Shown here in pieces: positions 16,714 to 26,069 of a DNA stretch of 64,000 bases. The position numbers were made by a program, and so were the translations under genes. The notes under the pieces were generated by a model. The model did no database searches, was not told where the DNA came from, and saw only the letters and a list, made by a program, of their open reading frames with translations. This stretch comes from Sulfitobacter sp. S190 (GTDB taxonomy: Bacteria; Pseudomonadota; Alphaproteobacteria; Rhodobacterales; Rhodobacteraceae): assembly GCF_025141935.1 (NCBI RefSeq), contig NZ_CP081120.1, forward strand, positions 2,046,001 to 2,110,000, written 5' to 3'. Each line of letters opens with the position of its first letter. Positions within the stretch are counted from its first letter, which is position 1.

Positions 16714-17775
16714 TTACGCGCCCCAGGTTTTTTCAAGCACGCGCAGCCAGTTTTCGTGGCACAGTTTTGTCATCAGCGCGTCGTCGTATCCGTGATCGGC
16801 CATCGCCTGCCGCAATGCGGGCAGGCCTGCCACCGAAGTAAGCGGTCGCGGGACCATCGCTCCGTCGTAGTCGGAACCAAAGCCCACACGGTCTTCGCCC
16901 ACCTGCGAAATCAGGTGGTCAAGGTGCCGCAACATCTGCGTCAGCGGCACATCGTCAAGCATGCGGCCGTCCTCGCGCAAGAAGGCAACGGCGAAATTCA
17001 GCCCCACCATGCCGTCGCTGTCGCGGATCGCGTGCAGCTGTCGGTCGGTCAGGTTTCGACTGTGCGGGCAAATGGCGTGGGCGTTGGAATGCGTCGCCAC
17101 CAGCGGGTGCGTCGAATGGCGCGCCACGTCCCAGAACCCCTTTTCGTTCAGATGGGACAGATCGATCACCACACCCAGATCATTGCACCGCCGCACAAGC
17201 CGCAGACCGTGATCGGTCAACCCATCGCCGATGTCGGGACCAGCCGGGTAACGGAACGGCACGCCATGACCGAAGATTGTCGGCCTGCTCCACACCGGCC
17301 CGATCGAGCGCAGGCCCGCTTCGTATAGCACATCGAGCGTGTGCAGATCCGCGTCGATGCCTTCGGCGCCTTCGATATGGAAAACGGCAGCCATGCGGCC
17401 CGCCTCCATTGCCGCGCGAATGTCAGTCACGCTTCGGCAGACTGTGAGCGCGCCGCGTTTCTCGAGATCGAACAGGATCGCAGCCTGTGCCATCACCACC
17501 GCAAAGGCGTCTTCCCAGTCGATCGCGTCGGGCAATGGCAGATCATAAGCCGGTTTCGACATATCGTCGAATTTATCCTCGAGATCGACAGCCGAGGGAA
17601 TATAGACCGCGAAAAAGCCACCCGCAAAGCCACCCTGCCGCGCGCTCGGCACATCGATGGCACCCGCCGTCCCGTCAAGAACAGTCTGGACAGCCGTCAT
17701 GCCGCCCCCGCGGTACAGGCGGCAAAGCACATCATTGTGGCCGTCGAAAATGACGGGCGTTGTCGCGGCTGTCAA
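16714..17775 (-). CDS. Membrane dipeptidase, peptidase family M19
   Basis: This is a zinc dipeptidase of the renal-dipeptidase family, 353 residues, which hydrolyses dipeptides, often including D-amino-acid-containing ones. The metal ligands are recognisable: HxD in FDGHNDVL near the N-terminus, the Glu in FHIEGAEGID, and the His-containing segments DLSHLNEKGFWDV and ATHSNAHAI, then GFGSDYDGA. I prefer the TTG at 17775, because AGGGGA precedes it by six to seven bases; the frame could be extended eight codons to another TTG. The gene is the first of the importer A operon and 56 bases before the receptor gene. This suggests uptake coupled to intracellular hydrolysis. No signal peptide is visible. 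Confidence 0.92.
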   Translation of the reverse strand: MTAATTPVIFDGHNDVLCRLYRGGGMTAVQTVLDGTAGAIDVPSARQGGFAGGFFAVYIPSAVDLEDKFDDMSKPAYDLPLPDAIDWEDAFAVVMAQAAILFDLEKRGALTVCRSVTDIRAAMEAGRMAAVFHIEGAEGIDADLHTLDVLYEAGLRSIGPVWSRPTIFGHGVPFRYPAGPDIGDGLTDHGLRLVRRCNDLGVVIDLSHLNEKGFWDVARHSTHPLVATHSNAHAICPHSRNLTDRQLHAIRDSDGMVGLNFAVAFLREDGRMLDDVPLTQMLRHLDHLISQVGEDRVGFGSDYDGAMVPRPLTSVAGLPALRQAMADHGYDDALMTKLCHENWLRVLEKTWGA

Positions 17776-17904
17776 AGTGAGTCCCCTCAGCAGTTGCAAC
17801 CGATGGTAAGCAATATTTGCTCATGAAAGTCAGAAATTGACTTGATAAAACCTCATAACCGAATGAGATATATGTAAACGCATAGAGTCTCATGGAGGCG
17901 CTGG
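17776..17904. promoter_or_regulatory. Divergent promoter region with LysR-type inverted repeats
   Basis: This AT-rich gap separates the dipeptidase from the divergent LysR gene and holds three dyads: AGCAA-TAT-TTGCT (17809-17821), AAGTCA-N5-TGACTT (17827-17843) and CTCAT-N6-ATGAG (17852-17867). LysR regulators bind such interrupted dyads, often with a T-N11-A core, in the promoter they share with their target operon. The LysR ATG at 17905 has GGAGG eight bases upstream. Which dyad is the recognition site and which the activation site cannot be read. Confidence 0.6.
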
Positions 17905-18807
17905 ATGAAAACCTGGCACAGCTTGCCCGAATATCAGGCACTGCGCGCGTTGATGGACAGTGGCACGACCTCGAAGGCCGCAGTGCGGCTGGGCCTGTCG
18001 CAATCCGCCATCAGCCGCTCTATCGCCAGCTTGGAGACCCGGTTGGGGCGAATTTTGTTCGAGCGCGACGGTGGCAGACTGCGGCCCACGTCAGAGGCCG
18101 CGCAGCTGAACCGCAGGCTCGATCCGTTGTTCGAAGCACTGGACCGGATCGAAGGCCCGCCAGTCGCCACGCAGGAAACCTTGCGGATCATCGCGCCGCC
18201 GACCTATGCCCACCGGTTTCTCGTCAACCAGTTGACAGGTTTCCAAATCACCCATCCCCAAACGCTTGTCTCGCTCGAAGTGGCGACATCCGAAGACGTG
18301 ATCCGCGGCGTTCAGGAGCAAAGGTTCGATATCGGGTTGATCGGGACGGAACTTGCCCGCGAAGGGGTCAGCCTCACGCCCTACCGCCTTTCAAATGCGG
18401 TCTGCGCCCTGCCCCGCGATCATCCGCTGGCCGGGGCGGACGAAATACGTCCGCGTGATCTGCATGACCAGCCCTTGATCGCGCTGACACACCGTCATGC
18501 CCGTCGCGGACAGCTGGACAAGCTGCTCACGCGCAGCCGTGTCGTCCCGCGTGTGGTCGCCGAGACTTCGACCTCTTTTTCCGCGGTCGCGATGGCGCAG
18601 GAAGGAATGGGGCTGGCGGTGATCAATCCTTTCCCCGTGCTGCAAGAGCGTTGGCCCAATCTTGTCTTTCGGGCATTCGCTTCGCCCATCGAGTACCGGA
18701 GCTATTTCGCCGCCTCGGACGACAGGCCCGCATCCGGTATCGCGCGGGCCTTCATGCGCCACCTGCGCCTGCACACGCCGCGCACACCTTTCACGCGAAA
18801 ACCGTGA
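17905..18807 (+). CDS. LysR-family transcriptional regulator
   Basis: This is a 300-residue regulator. The N-terminal winged helix-turn-helix is clear (TTSKAAVRLGLSQSAISRSIASLETRLGRILFERDGGRLRPT, about residues 20-65). A periplasmic-binding-like effector domain follows from about residue 90. It is transcribed away from the dipeptidase/importer A operon, the classical arrangement for a LysR protein controlling its neighbour, with a dipeptide-derived compound as the probable coinducer. Its stop codon abuts the stop codon of the convergent ATPase gene with no base between (TGATCA at 18805-18810). Confidence 0.9.
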   Translation: MKTWHSLPEYQALRALMDSGTTSKAAVRLGLSQSAISRSIASLETRLGRILFERDGGRLRPTSEAAQLNRRLDPLFEALDRIEGPPVATQETLRIIAPPTYAHRFLVNQLTGFQITHPQTLVSLEVATSEDVIRGVQEQRFDIGLIGTELAREGVSLTPYRLSNAVCALPRDHPLAGADEIRPRDLHDQPLIALTHRHARRGQLDKLLTRSRVVPRVVAETSTSFSAVAMAQEGMGLAVINPFPVLQERWPNLVFRAFASPIEYRSYFAASDDRPASGIARAFMRHLRLHTPRTPFTRKP

Positions 18808-19770
18808 TCATTCCGCCAAATGGCACGCCACGCGGGTGGCGCCGATGGCGCGCATCTCGGGACGATCGGTGCGACAGACATCCTGCGCGATCGGACAGCG
18901 TGGATGGAAAGCACAGCCCGACGGCGGGTTGATCGGATCGGGTATCTCGCCTTCGGGCGCACTGATTTCGCGCCCGAAGCCGTCCATGCGCGGTGCCGCT
19001 TCCAGCAGCATCTGTGTGTAGGGATGTTTGGGATCGTTGAATAGATCCTCCGGCGCGGCCTCTTCGACCAGACGGCCCAGATAAAGCACGCCGATGCGGT
19101 CGGCCATATGGCGCACCACCGTCAGATCGTGGCTGATGAACAGATACGTCAGACCGAAGTCATCCTTGAGATCGCTCATCAAATTGAGCACTTGCGCCTG
19201 TACCGACACATCAAGCGCGGAGGTCGGCTCATCGCAGACAATCAGGCGCGGCTCAGAGGCGAGCGCGCGCGCGATGCAGATACGCTGGCGCTGGCCGCCC
19301 GAAAACTCATGCGGAAACTTGCCCGCATCCTGGACCGACAGCCCAACCTGTTCGAGCAGCTTTTCGGCCAAGCCTTCGGTATCCCCGCCCCGCGATGCGA
19401 CGGGTTCGACGATGATGTCCTTGACCCGCCAGCGCGGATTGAGCGAGGCATAGGGATCCTGAAAAATCATCTGGATGTCGGATCGGACCTTGTCGATGCG
19501 GGCCTTGTCCTTTTCGTGGGCCAGATCGACACCGTCAATCTCGACGGTCCCGTCGCTCGCGTTCAGCAGCCCCACCAGCATCTTGCCGATGGTCGATTTG
19601 CCGGAGCCGCTTTCGCCCACCAGCGCATAGGTGCTGCGCGCCTCTATGTCGAAATCGACTTCGGACACGGCAGTCAGGTAGGCTTTGGCCCGACGCTCCA
19701 AAACGCGATTGAGCCAGGGTTTGGACACGTCGAAAAGGCGCGACAGATTGTTGACACGGACAAGCGACAT
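18808..19770 (-). CDS. ABC transporter ATPase, DppF/OppF-like (importer B)
   Basis: This ATP-binding subunit of 320 residues has Walker A GESGSGKST, signature FSGGQRQRICIARAL, Walker B IVCDEPTSALD and FISHDLTVVRH. Unlike the importer A ATPases it has the full C-terminal oligopeptide-transporter extension, with the cysteine motif GCAFHPRCP-x5-C. That motif has been linked to iron-sulfur binding in this family. The ATG at 19770 overlaps the stop of the upstream ATPase by one base (TGATG). The upstream part of the open frame is not coding for this protein. It is the last gene of operon B. Confidence 0.93.
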   Translation of the reverse strand: MSLVRVNNLSRLFDVSKPWLNRVLERRAKAYLTAVSEVDFDIEARSTYALVGESGSGKSTIGKMLVGLLNASDGTVEIDGVDLAHEKDKARIDKVRSDIQMIFQDPYASLNPRWRVKDIIVEPVASRGGDTEGLAEKLLEQVGLSVQDAGKFPHEFSGGQRQRICIARALASEPRLIVCDEPTSALDVSVQAQVLNLMSDLKDDFGLTYLFISHDLTVVRHMADRIGVLYLGRLVEEAAPEDLFNDPKHPYTQMLLEAAPRMDGFGREISAPEGEIPDPINPPSGCAFHPRCPIAQDVCRTDRPEMRAIGATRVACHLAE

Positions 19771-20744
19771 CAGGACACGGCCTCCTCGACCAGGGGGTGC
19801 CAGCAGGCGGCATTGCCACCTTCGACCTTGGGCGCCGGATCGCGGCGGCAGGTATCGGTCGCGCGGGGGCAACGGGGGTTGAACGCGCATCCGGCGGGCA
19901 CCGCGTCAAGACGCGGCATGGCGCCGGGGATCTGGTGCAATCGGCTCTTGCCCTGCGACGCCAGTGGCGTGGATGCCATCAGACCGTGGGTATAGGGATG
20001 CGCGGGCCGTGTCAGGACATCGCGGACCGGCCCCAATTCGGCAAGCCGCCCTGCATACATCACCGCGACACGGTCGGTGGCTTCCGCAATCACCCCCATG
20101 TCGTGGGTGATCAGCATGACGGCCGTTCCCCTGTCGCGACACAGCCGTTTCAGCAGCGCGATGATCTGCGCCTGTACCGAGACGTCAAGCGCAGTGGTCG
20201 GCTCATCCGCGATGATGAGCGATGGCTCCGCACATAGGGCAAGCGCGATCACGACCCGTTGGCGCATGCCGCCAGAGAACTCGTGGGGATAGCTGTTGAC
20301 CCGCTCCGCGGCACCGGGAATGCCCACTTCGTCCAATGCGGCGATGGCACGTTTTTCGGCCTCGGCCTTGGTGATCGACAGATGCGTCAGCATCGTTTCG
20401 ACCAGTTGATCACCGATCTGCAACAACGGATTGAGCGATGTGAGCGGGTCCTGGAACACCATCCCGATATGCTTGCCGCGCAGACGCCGCATGGCTTCGC
20501 CGCGTAACTGGTCGATGCGCTGGTCCTTGAGCCAGATTTCGCCAGACGCAATATGTGCGGGCGGATTGAGCAGGCCGATCACCGCATTGCCAGCCATCGA
20601 TTTACCCGCGCCGCTTTCGCCGACAATGCCGAGGATTTCGCCCGCGGCGATGTCATAGCTGACCCCGTCGACGGGTTTGACGATGCCGTGGCGGGTCGGA
20701 ATCTCGACCGCCAGATCGCGAACGGAAAGTACGGTTTCAGCCAT
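19770..20744 (-). CDS. ABC transporter ATPase, DppD/OppD-like (importer B)
   Basis: This ATP-binding subunit of 324 residues has Walker [10 protein letters not shown], signature [15 protein letters not shown], Walker [12 protein letters not shown] and [12 protein letters not shown]. The C-terminal extension carries [10 protein letters not shown]5-C, the cysteine motif typical of DppD/OppD. The start at 20744 ([11 protein letters not shown]) overlaps the permease stop by one base (TGATG), so translation is coupled. The frame can be extended to 20849, but that part lies within the permease gene. Confidence 0.93.
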   Translation of the reverse strand: MAETVLSVRDLAVEIPTRHGIVKPVDGVSYDIAAGEILGIVGESGAGKSMAGNAVIGLLNPPAHIASGEIWLKDQRIDQLRGEAMRRLRGKHIGMVFQDPLTSLNPLLQIGDQLVETMLTHLSITKAEAEKRAIAALDEVGIPGAAERVNSYPHEFSGGMRQRVVIALALCAEPSLIIADEPTTALDVSVQAQIIALLKRLCRDRGTAVMLITHDMGVIAEATDRVAVMYAGRLAELGPVRDVLTRPAHPYTHGLMASTPLASQGKSRLHQIPGAMPRLDAVPAGCAFNPRCPRATDTCRRDPAPKVEGGNAACWHPLVEEAVS

Positions 20745-21688
20745 CAGCGCAGCCTCGGGTTCAGCGCGTCGCGCAGCCAGTCGCCCAGCAGGTTCACGCT
20801 GAGCGCCAGCGCAAGAAGCGTCATGGCAGGAAAGAAAAGAATCCACCATTCACCGGAGAACAAAAAGCCTTGCCCGATGCGGATAAGCGTGCCCAGTGAC
20901 GGTTGGGTCGGGGGCGCGCCGACCCCCAGAAAGCTCAGCGTGGCTTCGGCGATGATGGCCAATGCCAGCGAGATCGTCGCAATGACAAGCACCGGAGACA
21001 GAACGTTGGGCAGGATGTGGCGCAACATGATGGCACCGGGTTTACGTCCGATCAGACGGGCCGCCTGTACGTATTCCTTGTTCTTTTCGACCAGCGTGGC
21101 CCCCCGCACGACGCGGGCAAATTGCACCCAGTCTGACAGGCCTATGGCCAAAATCAGCACCCAGATCGCCATCTGGTCACGGTATTCAACGGGGGTGATA
21201 CCCTTTGCGATCCCGAAGATCAGCATCGCAACAAGGATCGAGGGAAATGTAAGCTGAACATCGGCGGTGCGCATGATGATGGTCTCGGTCCAGCCGCCGA
21301 CATAGCCCGAAATAAGGCCGAGCGTGATGCCCAGCACCATGGCGAACGCCACTGCCGTCACGCCGACGAACAGGGAAATGCGCATGCCATACAGGATGGT
21401 GGAGAAGACGTCCCTGCCCTGATCATCGGTTCCCAGAAAGAACGTCTCTCCGGTGAAAGCATTCGGCGTGGACGGAGGTGTGAAACCGTTCATCAGGTTC
21501 AGCGACGCAGGATCGAACGGGTTTGTCGGTGCGATCAGGGGGGCGAACACGGCCGACAGGACCAAAAGCAAGACCACGACCATCGACAGAACCGCGACGG
21601 GTGAGCGGCGGAAATTGTAGAAAATATCGCTTTGGGCAGCGAGCCGCAGACGCGACACACGGCGCACGGGGGTTGGCATATCGCTCAT
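20744..21688 (-). CDS. ABC transporter permease, DppC-like (importer B)
   Basis: This is an inner-membrane subunit of 314 residues with the DppC/OppC signature FLGTDDQGRDVFSTILYGMRISL, the preceding GETF segment and a coupling loop YVQAARLIGRKPGAIMLRHILP. A cytoplasmic N-terminus with the SPVAVLSMVVV helix starts the membrane part. The start overlaps the DppB-like gene stop by one base. Together with that protein it forms the translocation channel of importer B. Confidence 0.93.
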   Translation of the reverse strand: MSDMPTPVRRVSRLRLAAQSDIFYNFRRSPVAVLSMVVVLLLVLSAVFAPLIAPTNPFDPASLNLMNGFTPPSTPNAFTGETFFLGTDDQGRDVFSTILYGMRISLFVGVTAVAFAMVLGITLGLISGYVGGWTETIIMRTADVQLTFPSILVAMLIFGIAKGITPVEYRDQMAIWVLILAIGLSDWVQFARVVRGATLVEKNKEYVQAARLIGRKPGAIMLRHILPNVLSPVLVIATISLALAIIAEATLSFLGVGAPPTQPSLGTLIRIGQGFLFSGEWWILFFPAMTLLALALSVNLLGDWLRDALNPRLR

Positions 21689-22668
21689 CAGTGGCCTCCC
21701 GACCGGTCCGCCCGCAAACGCGGATCAATGAAGAAATACAGGATATCCACCAGCAGGTTGATGCCCACGAACATGACCGAAATCAGCATCAGGTAGGCCG
21801 CCATGACCGGGATGTCGACGAACTGGATGGCGTTGATGAACAACAGCCCCACCCCCGGCCATTGGAATACCGTTTCGGTGATGATGGCAAACGCGATGAT
21901 CGCACCAAGCTGAAGACCGATGACCGTGATGACGGGCACCATCGTGTTCTTGAGCGCGTGGCGGAAATTGACGGCGCGGCTTTTGAGCCCGCGGGCACGC
22001 GCAAACCGGATATAGTCCTGCCGCAGCACTTCGAGCATCTCCGAGCGCACCAACCGCATGATGAGCGTCATCTGGTAAAGCCCCAGGGTGATCGACGGAA
22101 GGATGAGCGCTTTCAAACCACTCTCTGTCAGAAAACCCGTGGACCACCCCCCCAGATCAACGGTGTCGCCGCGCCCGAAACTGGGCAGCCAGCCCAATTC
22201 GACCGAAAAGACATAGATCAGCAGGATACCGATGAGAAAGGTCGGCAACGATACCCCGATCAGGGAGGCCGACATGATTGTATTGGCCAACCACCCGTTG
22301 CGCCGGATCGCCGTAAAGACGCCAAGCGCGATGCCGAAAAGGATTGCCAGCAGCCCCGAGACCGCCGCCAGTTCCAGCGTGGCAGGCGCGCGCTCCAGCA
22401 AGATATCGGCCACGGGCCGCCCCTGCCTGTAGCTGACACCGAAATTGCCCTGAACGGCCTCTTGCAAGAACTTGAAGTACTGCACCGGAAATGGCTGATC
22501 GAGCCCAAGCTGCGTGCGCAGCCGGTCAATATCGGCTTGGGTCCGTTCCTGGCCCAGCATGTTGTCGATCGGATCACCGACAAAGGTGAACATCGAAAAG
22601 GCGACGAGCCCGACAATCAGCAATACGAGAGCGGACTGCCCCATGCGCCGGATGATATATGCGAGCAT
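21688..22668 (-). CDS. ABC transporter permease, DppB-like (importer B)
   Basis: This is an inner-membrane subunit of 326 residues. It shows the DppB hallmarks: an N-terminal helix, GDPIDNMLG, the LGLDQPFPVQYFKFLQEAVQGNFGVSYRQGRPV block and the coupling loop YIRFARARGLKSRAVNFRHALKN. It lies 51 bases after the second receptor gene, across the hairpin at 22690-22709. GGGGGC precedes the ATG. Confidence 0.93.
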   Translation of the reverse strand: MLAYIIRRMGQSALVLLIVGLVAFSMFTFVGDPIDNMLGQERTQADIDRLRTQLGLDQPFPVQYFKFLQEAVQGNFGVSYRQGRPVADILLERAPATLELAAVSGLLAILFGIALGVFTAIRRNGWLANTIMSASLIGVSLPTFLIGILLIYVFSVELGWLPSFGRGDTVDLGGWSTGFLTESGLKALILPSITLGLYQMTLIMRLVRSEMLEVLRQDYIRFARARGLKSRAVNFRHALKNTMVPVITVIGLQLGAIIAFAIITETVFQWPGVGLLFINAIQFVDIPVMAAYLMLISVMFVGINLLVDILYFFIDPRLRADRSGGH

Positions 22669-22689
22669 GCCGCCCCCGTTCTAGTAGAT

Positions 22690-22709
22690 CGGGGGCCGCG
22701 TGGCCCCCG
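22690..22709 (-). terminator. Intercistronic GC-rich hairpin after the importer B receptor gene
   Basis: CGGGGGCC-GCGT-GGCCCCCG forms an 8-bp GC stem just after the binding-protein stop codon (22720) and before the permease ATG (22668). The following minus-strand bases are not T-rich, so it is more likely an mRNA-stabilising or attenuating stem than a full terminator. It occupies the same relative position as the stems at 15010, 30051, 38922 and 62767. Confidence 0.75.
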
Positions 22710-22719
22710 AATTTCGCGC

Positions 22720-24285
22720 TTAGTTAACAGTGACCCAGCGCAGGATAAAGAAGTTATCGGGCCTTTGTGTCAGCTCGATATTGCTGCGGGTGCCCCAGAC
22801 CAGCGGCTGCACGTACATCGGCACATAGGCCGCGTCATCCTGAAGGATTTGGGTAACTTCGTCGATCATCGCCTGCCGCTTGGTCGCGTCGATTTCGGAC
22901 TGGATCATCGGCAGCAGCGTGTCGACGCGTTCGTTCGAATATCCGCCAAAATTCCAGCTGCCCAGCTTCTTTTCCTCATTCGGCGTAGCGGCCAGAAAAC
23001 GGATGGGGTGTTCGGCGTCAAAGGTGCCAGGCGACCAGCCCAGCAGATACATGTCGAAGTTGTCGGCGCGCAATTCCGGCCAGTAGTTCTGCACCGGCAT
23101 CGCATCGAGTGTCGCCCTGATGCCGACCTGCGCCAGCATTCCGGTGATCGCCTGACAGACCGCTTCGTCGTTCAGGTAACGGTTGTTCGAGCATTTCAGG
23201 CCGAAAGAAAATCCGTCGGGATACCCCGCCTCGGCCAAGAGCGCGCGGGCCTTTTCGGGGTCATAGGCGGGGCGGGCCGCCAGCGCGGTCGAAAAGCCCT
23301 GCATCGCGGGGCTGACCAGTTGGCTCACTTCCTCGGCGTTGCCACGCATGATGGTCTGCAAAATGGCCGGTACGTTGACCGCATGGGCCGCGGCCTGTCG
23401 TACGCGCACGTCCGCAAAGGGGTTCGCGCCCTCCACATCGGATGAATACTTCAGCGTGTCGGCTTCGTGGGGGAAGCCCAACATGATGACCCTGGCCTCG
23501 ATGCCCTGAATGACGTTGACGTCGGGATTGTCCTTCAGCCGCGCGACGTCCTGAATGGGAACGGGGTTGATGAAGTCGACGTCGCCCGACAGCAATGCCG
23601 CGAGCGCGGTCGCCGCGTTCTGGATCGGCGTCAGTTCGGCACGTGTGATGTTGTGCTCTGCCTCGCCCCACCAATCGGCGTGCGGCTCCAGCACTGTGCG
23701 CAGGCCCGGTTCACGCGCGGTGACCCGAAACGCGCCGGTGCCGTTGGTGTTCAGCGTGGCAAAGTTGCCCGCTTCCTTGTCCGGCAGCGCAGCATTGTTG
23801 GCTTCGGCCCAGTCGCTGTCCATGATCATGAAGTTGGCGATGGAGCCGGGAAAGATCGGGTTCGGTGCGCTGGTCATGAAGTCGATGGTATAGTCGTCCA
23901 CCACTTTGACCTCGGACACGGGCGCGAACCAACTGCGGGTGTCGGAGGCCTCATCCGCGGCGCGGGTGTAGGAAAACATCACGTCTTGCGCGTCAAAGGT
24001 GCTGCCATCGTGGAACGTCACGCCTTCGCGCAGGGTAAAGCGCCAGCCTTCGCCATCGCCGATGGGTTCCCATCCGGTGGCCAGTGCCGGTTCGATGGTC
24101 ATGTCCTTGCCGCGGCGGACGAGCCCTTCGTACACATTGTTGAGAAAGCCCAGAACCGGCGCGGAATTGACGGCATGCGGATCCATTGTTTGCGGATCGG
24201 TCGTGACAGCCCAGGAAAACTCCTTGGCCTGTGCGACGGGGGCAACCAGCGCCACACACGCCGCGAGTGAGAGGGTTCGAAACAT
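22720..24285 (-). CDS. Family-5 ABC substrate-binding protein (second receptor of importer B)
   Basis: This is a periplasmic binding protein of 521 residues. The signal peptide (MFRTLSLAAC start, cleavage near AQA-KEF) is followed by TMDPHAVNSAP, WRFTLREGVTFHDGSTF and NGTGAFRV motifs of SBP_bac_5. It is paralogous to the protein at 24423-26006: both share a YTI-D/E-M, PNPI and W-EANN pattern. The start at 24285 is supported by an AAAGGAAAT ribosome site. The longer frame to 24423 crosses the intergenic gap. The hairpin at 22690 follows. Confidence 0.92.
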   Translation of the reverse strand: MFRTLSLAACVALVAPVAQAKEFSWAVTTDPQTMDPHAVNSAPVLGFLNNVYEGLVRRGKDMTIEPALATGWEPIGDGEGWRFTLREGVTFHDGSTFDAQDVMFSYTRAADEASDTRSWFAPVSEVKVVDDYTIDFMTSAPNPIFPGSIANFMIMDSDWAEANNAALPDKEAGNFATLNTNGTGAFRVTAREPGLRTVLEPHADWWGEAEHNITRAELTPIQNAATALAALLSGDVDFINPVPIQDVARLKDNPDVNVIQGIEARVIMLGFPHEADTLKYSSDVEGANPFADVRVRQAAAHAVNVPAILQTIMRGNAEEVSQLVSPAMQGFSTALAARPAYDPEKARALLAEAGYPDGFSFGLKCSNNRYLNDEAVCQAITGMLAQVGIRATLDAMPVQNYWPELRADNFDMYLLGWSPGTFDAEHPIRFLAATPNEEKKLGSWNFGGYSNERVDTLLPMIQSEIDATKRQAMIDEVTQILQDDAAYVPMYVQPLVWGTRSNIELTQRPDNFFILRWVTVN

Positions 24286-24422
24286 CGGATTTCCTTTGTG
24301 GCTGAGAGGGCCGGCCGCCAGACCGACGGAGCGGGATTGCGGGAGCGGACCACCTTTTGCGATCCGCCCCGATGGGTGCCAGCCGCAGCCATCCCTTTCG
24401 GAACGGCATACGGCCTTTACCA

Positions 24423-26006
24423 TCAGTTCATGGTGAAGTATTTCACCTTAGGCTGGTCTTCGGGATCGACATCGATGCCGACCTTGTCCGACATGCCCCA
24501 GTTCAGCACCTGGTGGTGGATCGGGATATACAGCGCTTCGTCCTGAACCACCCGCCAGATATCCGCGATATCCGCGTTGCGCGCTTCCAGATCGGTATTC
24601 GACGCGAGCGATTTGATCTTCGCGTCCAGATCGTCATTGTCGAAACCGGTACCGTTCCATGTGCCGATGTCGCTTTCACGACCGTGGACAAGGAAGTTGA
24701 AGATGTATTCGGAATCGTAGGTCGGAACGCCCCAGCCCAGCATGTAGAAATCGGTCTGGCCATCGGTGATCAGCGGGAAGTGCTGCGCCTTCGGCTTGGC
24801 GTCGAGGTTCACTGTCACGCCGATCTGGCCCAGCATGCCGACGGCCGCCTGACAGATCGCTTCGTCGTTGACATAGCGGTCGTTGGGGCAATCCAGACGG
24901 ATGGAGAACCCGTCGGCATAGCCCGCTTCGGCCAGCAGTGCCTTGGCGCCTTCCACATCGGTGGAGGATTCTGCGTCCATCGCCTCGGTCCAGCCGTTCA
25001 CGAAGGGCGGTGCGATCATGCCCGCAGGCTGGCTTTGTCCGCGCATCACGACCTGACGGATCGCATCGCGGTTGATGGCCATCGACATCGCCTTGCGTAC
25101 ACGCACATCGGCCAAGGGGTTCTTGCCGTCGACATTGTCGGCCTCGATATCGTCAGCACCCTGATTCATCCCGAAGAAGATCACCCGGTTCTGTGGCGCC
25201 TGCTTGACCCCAAGACCGTCCGCGCCGTTCACGCGATCCAGATCCTGTACCGGCATGTCCTGCAGAAAGTCGATTTCACCAGACAAAAGCGCGGCAACGC
25301 GGGTCGCGGCGTTCTGGATCGGGGTATAGACGATCTCGGTCACTTCGAGCGGGAATTGATCCTTGCCCCAGTAGTTCTCGTTCAACGTCATGACCGTTTT
25401 GACATCGGGCTCGCGGCTTTGCAGCACGTAAGGACCGGTGCCATTGGCGTTCGTGGTGGCGAAGGTGATTTCCCCGCCTTCGAAGTCCTGCACGTTGACA
25501 GTGTTGTTTGCCTCGGACCAGTCCTTGTCCATGATGAAGAGGTTGGTCAGGTTGCTGGGCAGGATCGGGTTCGGCCCGTCCGTGACCATTTCGATGGTGT
25601 AATCGTCAACTGCGCGCACTTCGGTGATAGAGCCGATAAGCTCTTTCATATCCGAGTTTTCCTGCTTGGCGCGTTCAAAGCTGAACACCACGTCCTCGGC
25701 GGTGAAATCGGCACCATCGTGGAATTTCACACCTTCGCGCAGATTGAAGACCCAGACGTTAGGATCGTCGGCCTTGGGCGCCCAGTCTGTCGCCAGCGCG
25801 GGCTCGAACGCGCCGGTCACGTCGCGAATGATCAGCGGCTCGTACATCTGGTGGCGCACGGTATGTGTCGGCCCTTCGTTCTGGGCGTGCGGATCAAGCG
25901 TCAGCGCGTCGCCGGAGCGCGCCCAGCGCAGTGTTTCGGCCGTGACCGGCGCCGTGCTGGCCAGCAAAACGGATATCATTGAAAGAGCGAATGTCTTTTT
26001 CATCAT
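24423..26006 (-). CDS. Family-5 ABC substrate-binding protein (first receptor of importer B)
   Basis: This is a periplasmic binding protein of 527 residues. The signal peptide (MMKKTFALSM, cleavage after VTA-ET) precedes LTLDPHAQNEGPT, WVFNLREGVKFHDGADF and NGTGPYVLQSREP. It is the first gene of operon B, followed after 137 bases by a paralogous receptor gene. Two adjacent ATG codons are possible starts, with AGGGA just upstream. The repeated residues DPHAQNE and YEPL resemble dipeptide and glutathione receptors, but the ligand is unknown. Confidence 0.92.
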   Translation of the reverse strand: MMKKTFALSMISVLLASTAPVTAETLRWARSGDALTLDPHAQNEGPTHTVRHQMYEPLIIRDVTGAFEPALATDWAPKADDPNVWVFNLREGVKFHDGADFTAEDVVFSFERAKQENSDMKELIGSITEVRAVDDYTIEMVTDGPNPILPSNLTNLFIMDKDWSEANNTVNVQDFEGGEITFATTNANGTGPYVLQSREPDVKTVMTLNENYWGKDQFPLEVTEIVYTPIQNAATRVAALLSGEIDFLQDMPVQDLDRVNGADGLGVKQAPQNRVIFFGMNQGADDIEADNVDGKNPLADVRVRKAMSMAINRDAIRQVVMRGQSQPAGMIAPPFVNGWTEAMDAESSTDVEGAKALLAEAGYADGFSIRLDCPNDRYVNDEAICQAAVGMLGQIGVTVNLDAKPKAQHFPLITDGQTDFYMLGWGVPTYDSEYIFNFLVHGRESDIGTWNGTGFDNDDLDAKIKSLASNTDLEARNADIADIWRVVQDEALYIPIHHQVLNWGMSDKVGIDVDPEDQPKVKYFTMN

Positions 26007-26069
26007 ACTTCCCTGTCTTTTTTGATTGTCACATCGGATGTGAGGTGCATGCAGTGTTTGGCAAGCGGA

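Noticed and set aside
21523..23445. 640-residue open frame on the plus strand over the importer B permease and receptor genes
   Set aside because: It is antisense to clearly conserved genes, is rich in Arg/Gln/His/Asp typical of GC-driven shadow frames, and has no domain.
24357..25982. 541-residue open frame antisense to the first importer B receptor
   Set aside because: It lies fully antisense to a well-recognised SBP_bac_5 gene and shows no recognisable motif.
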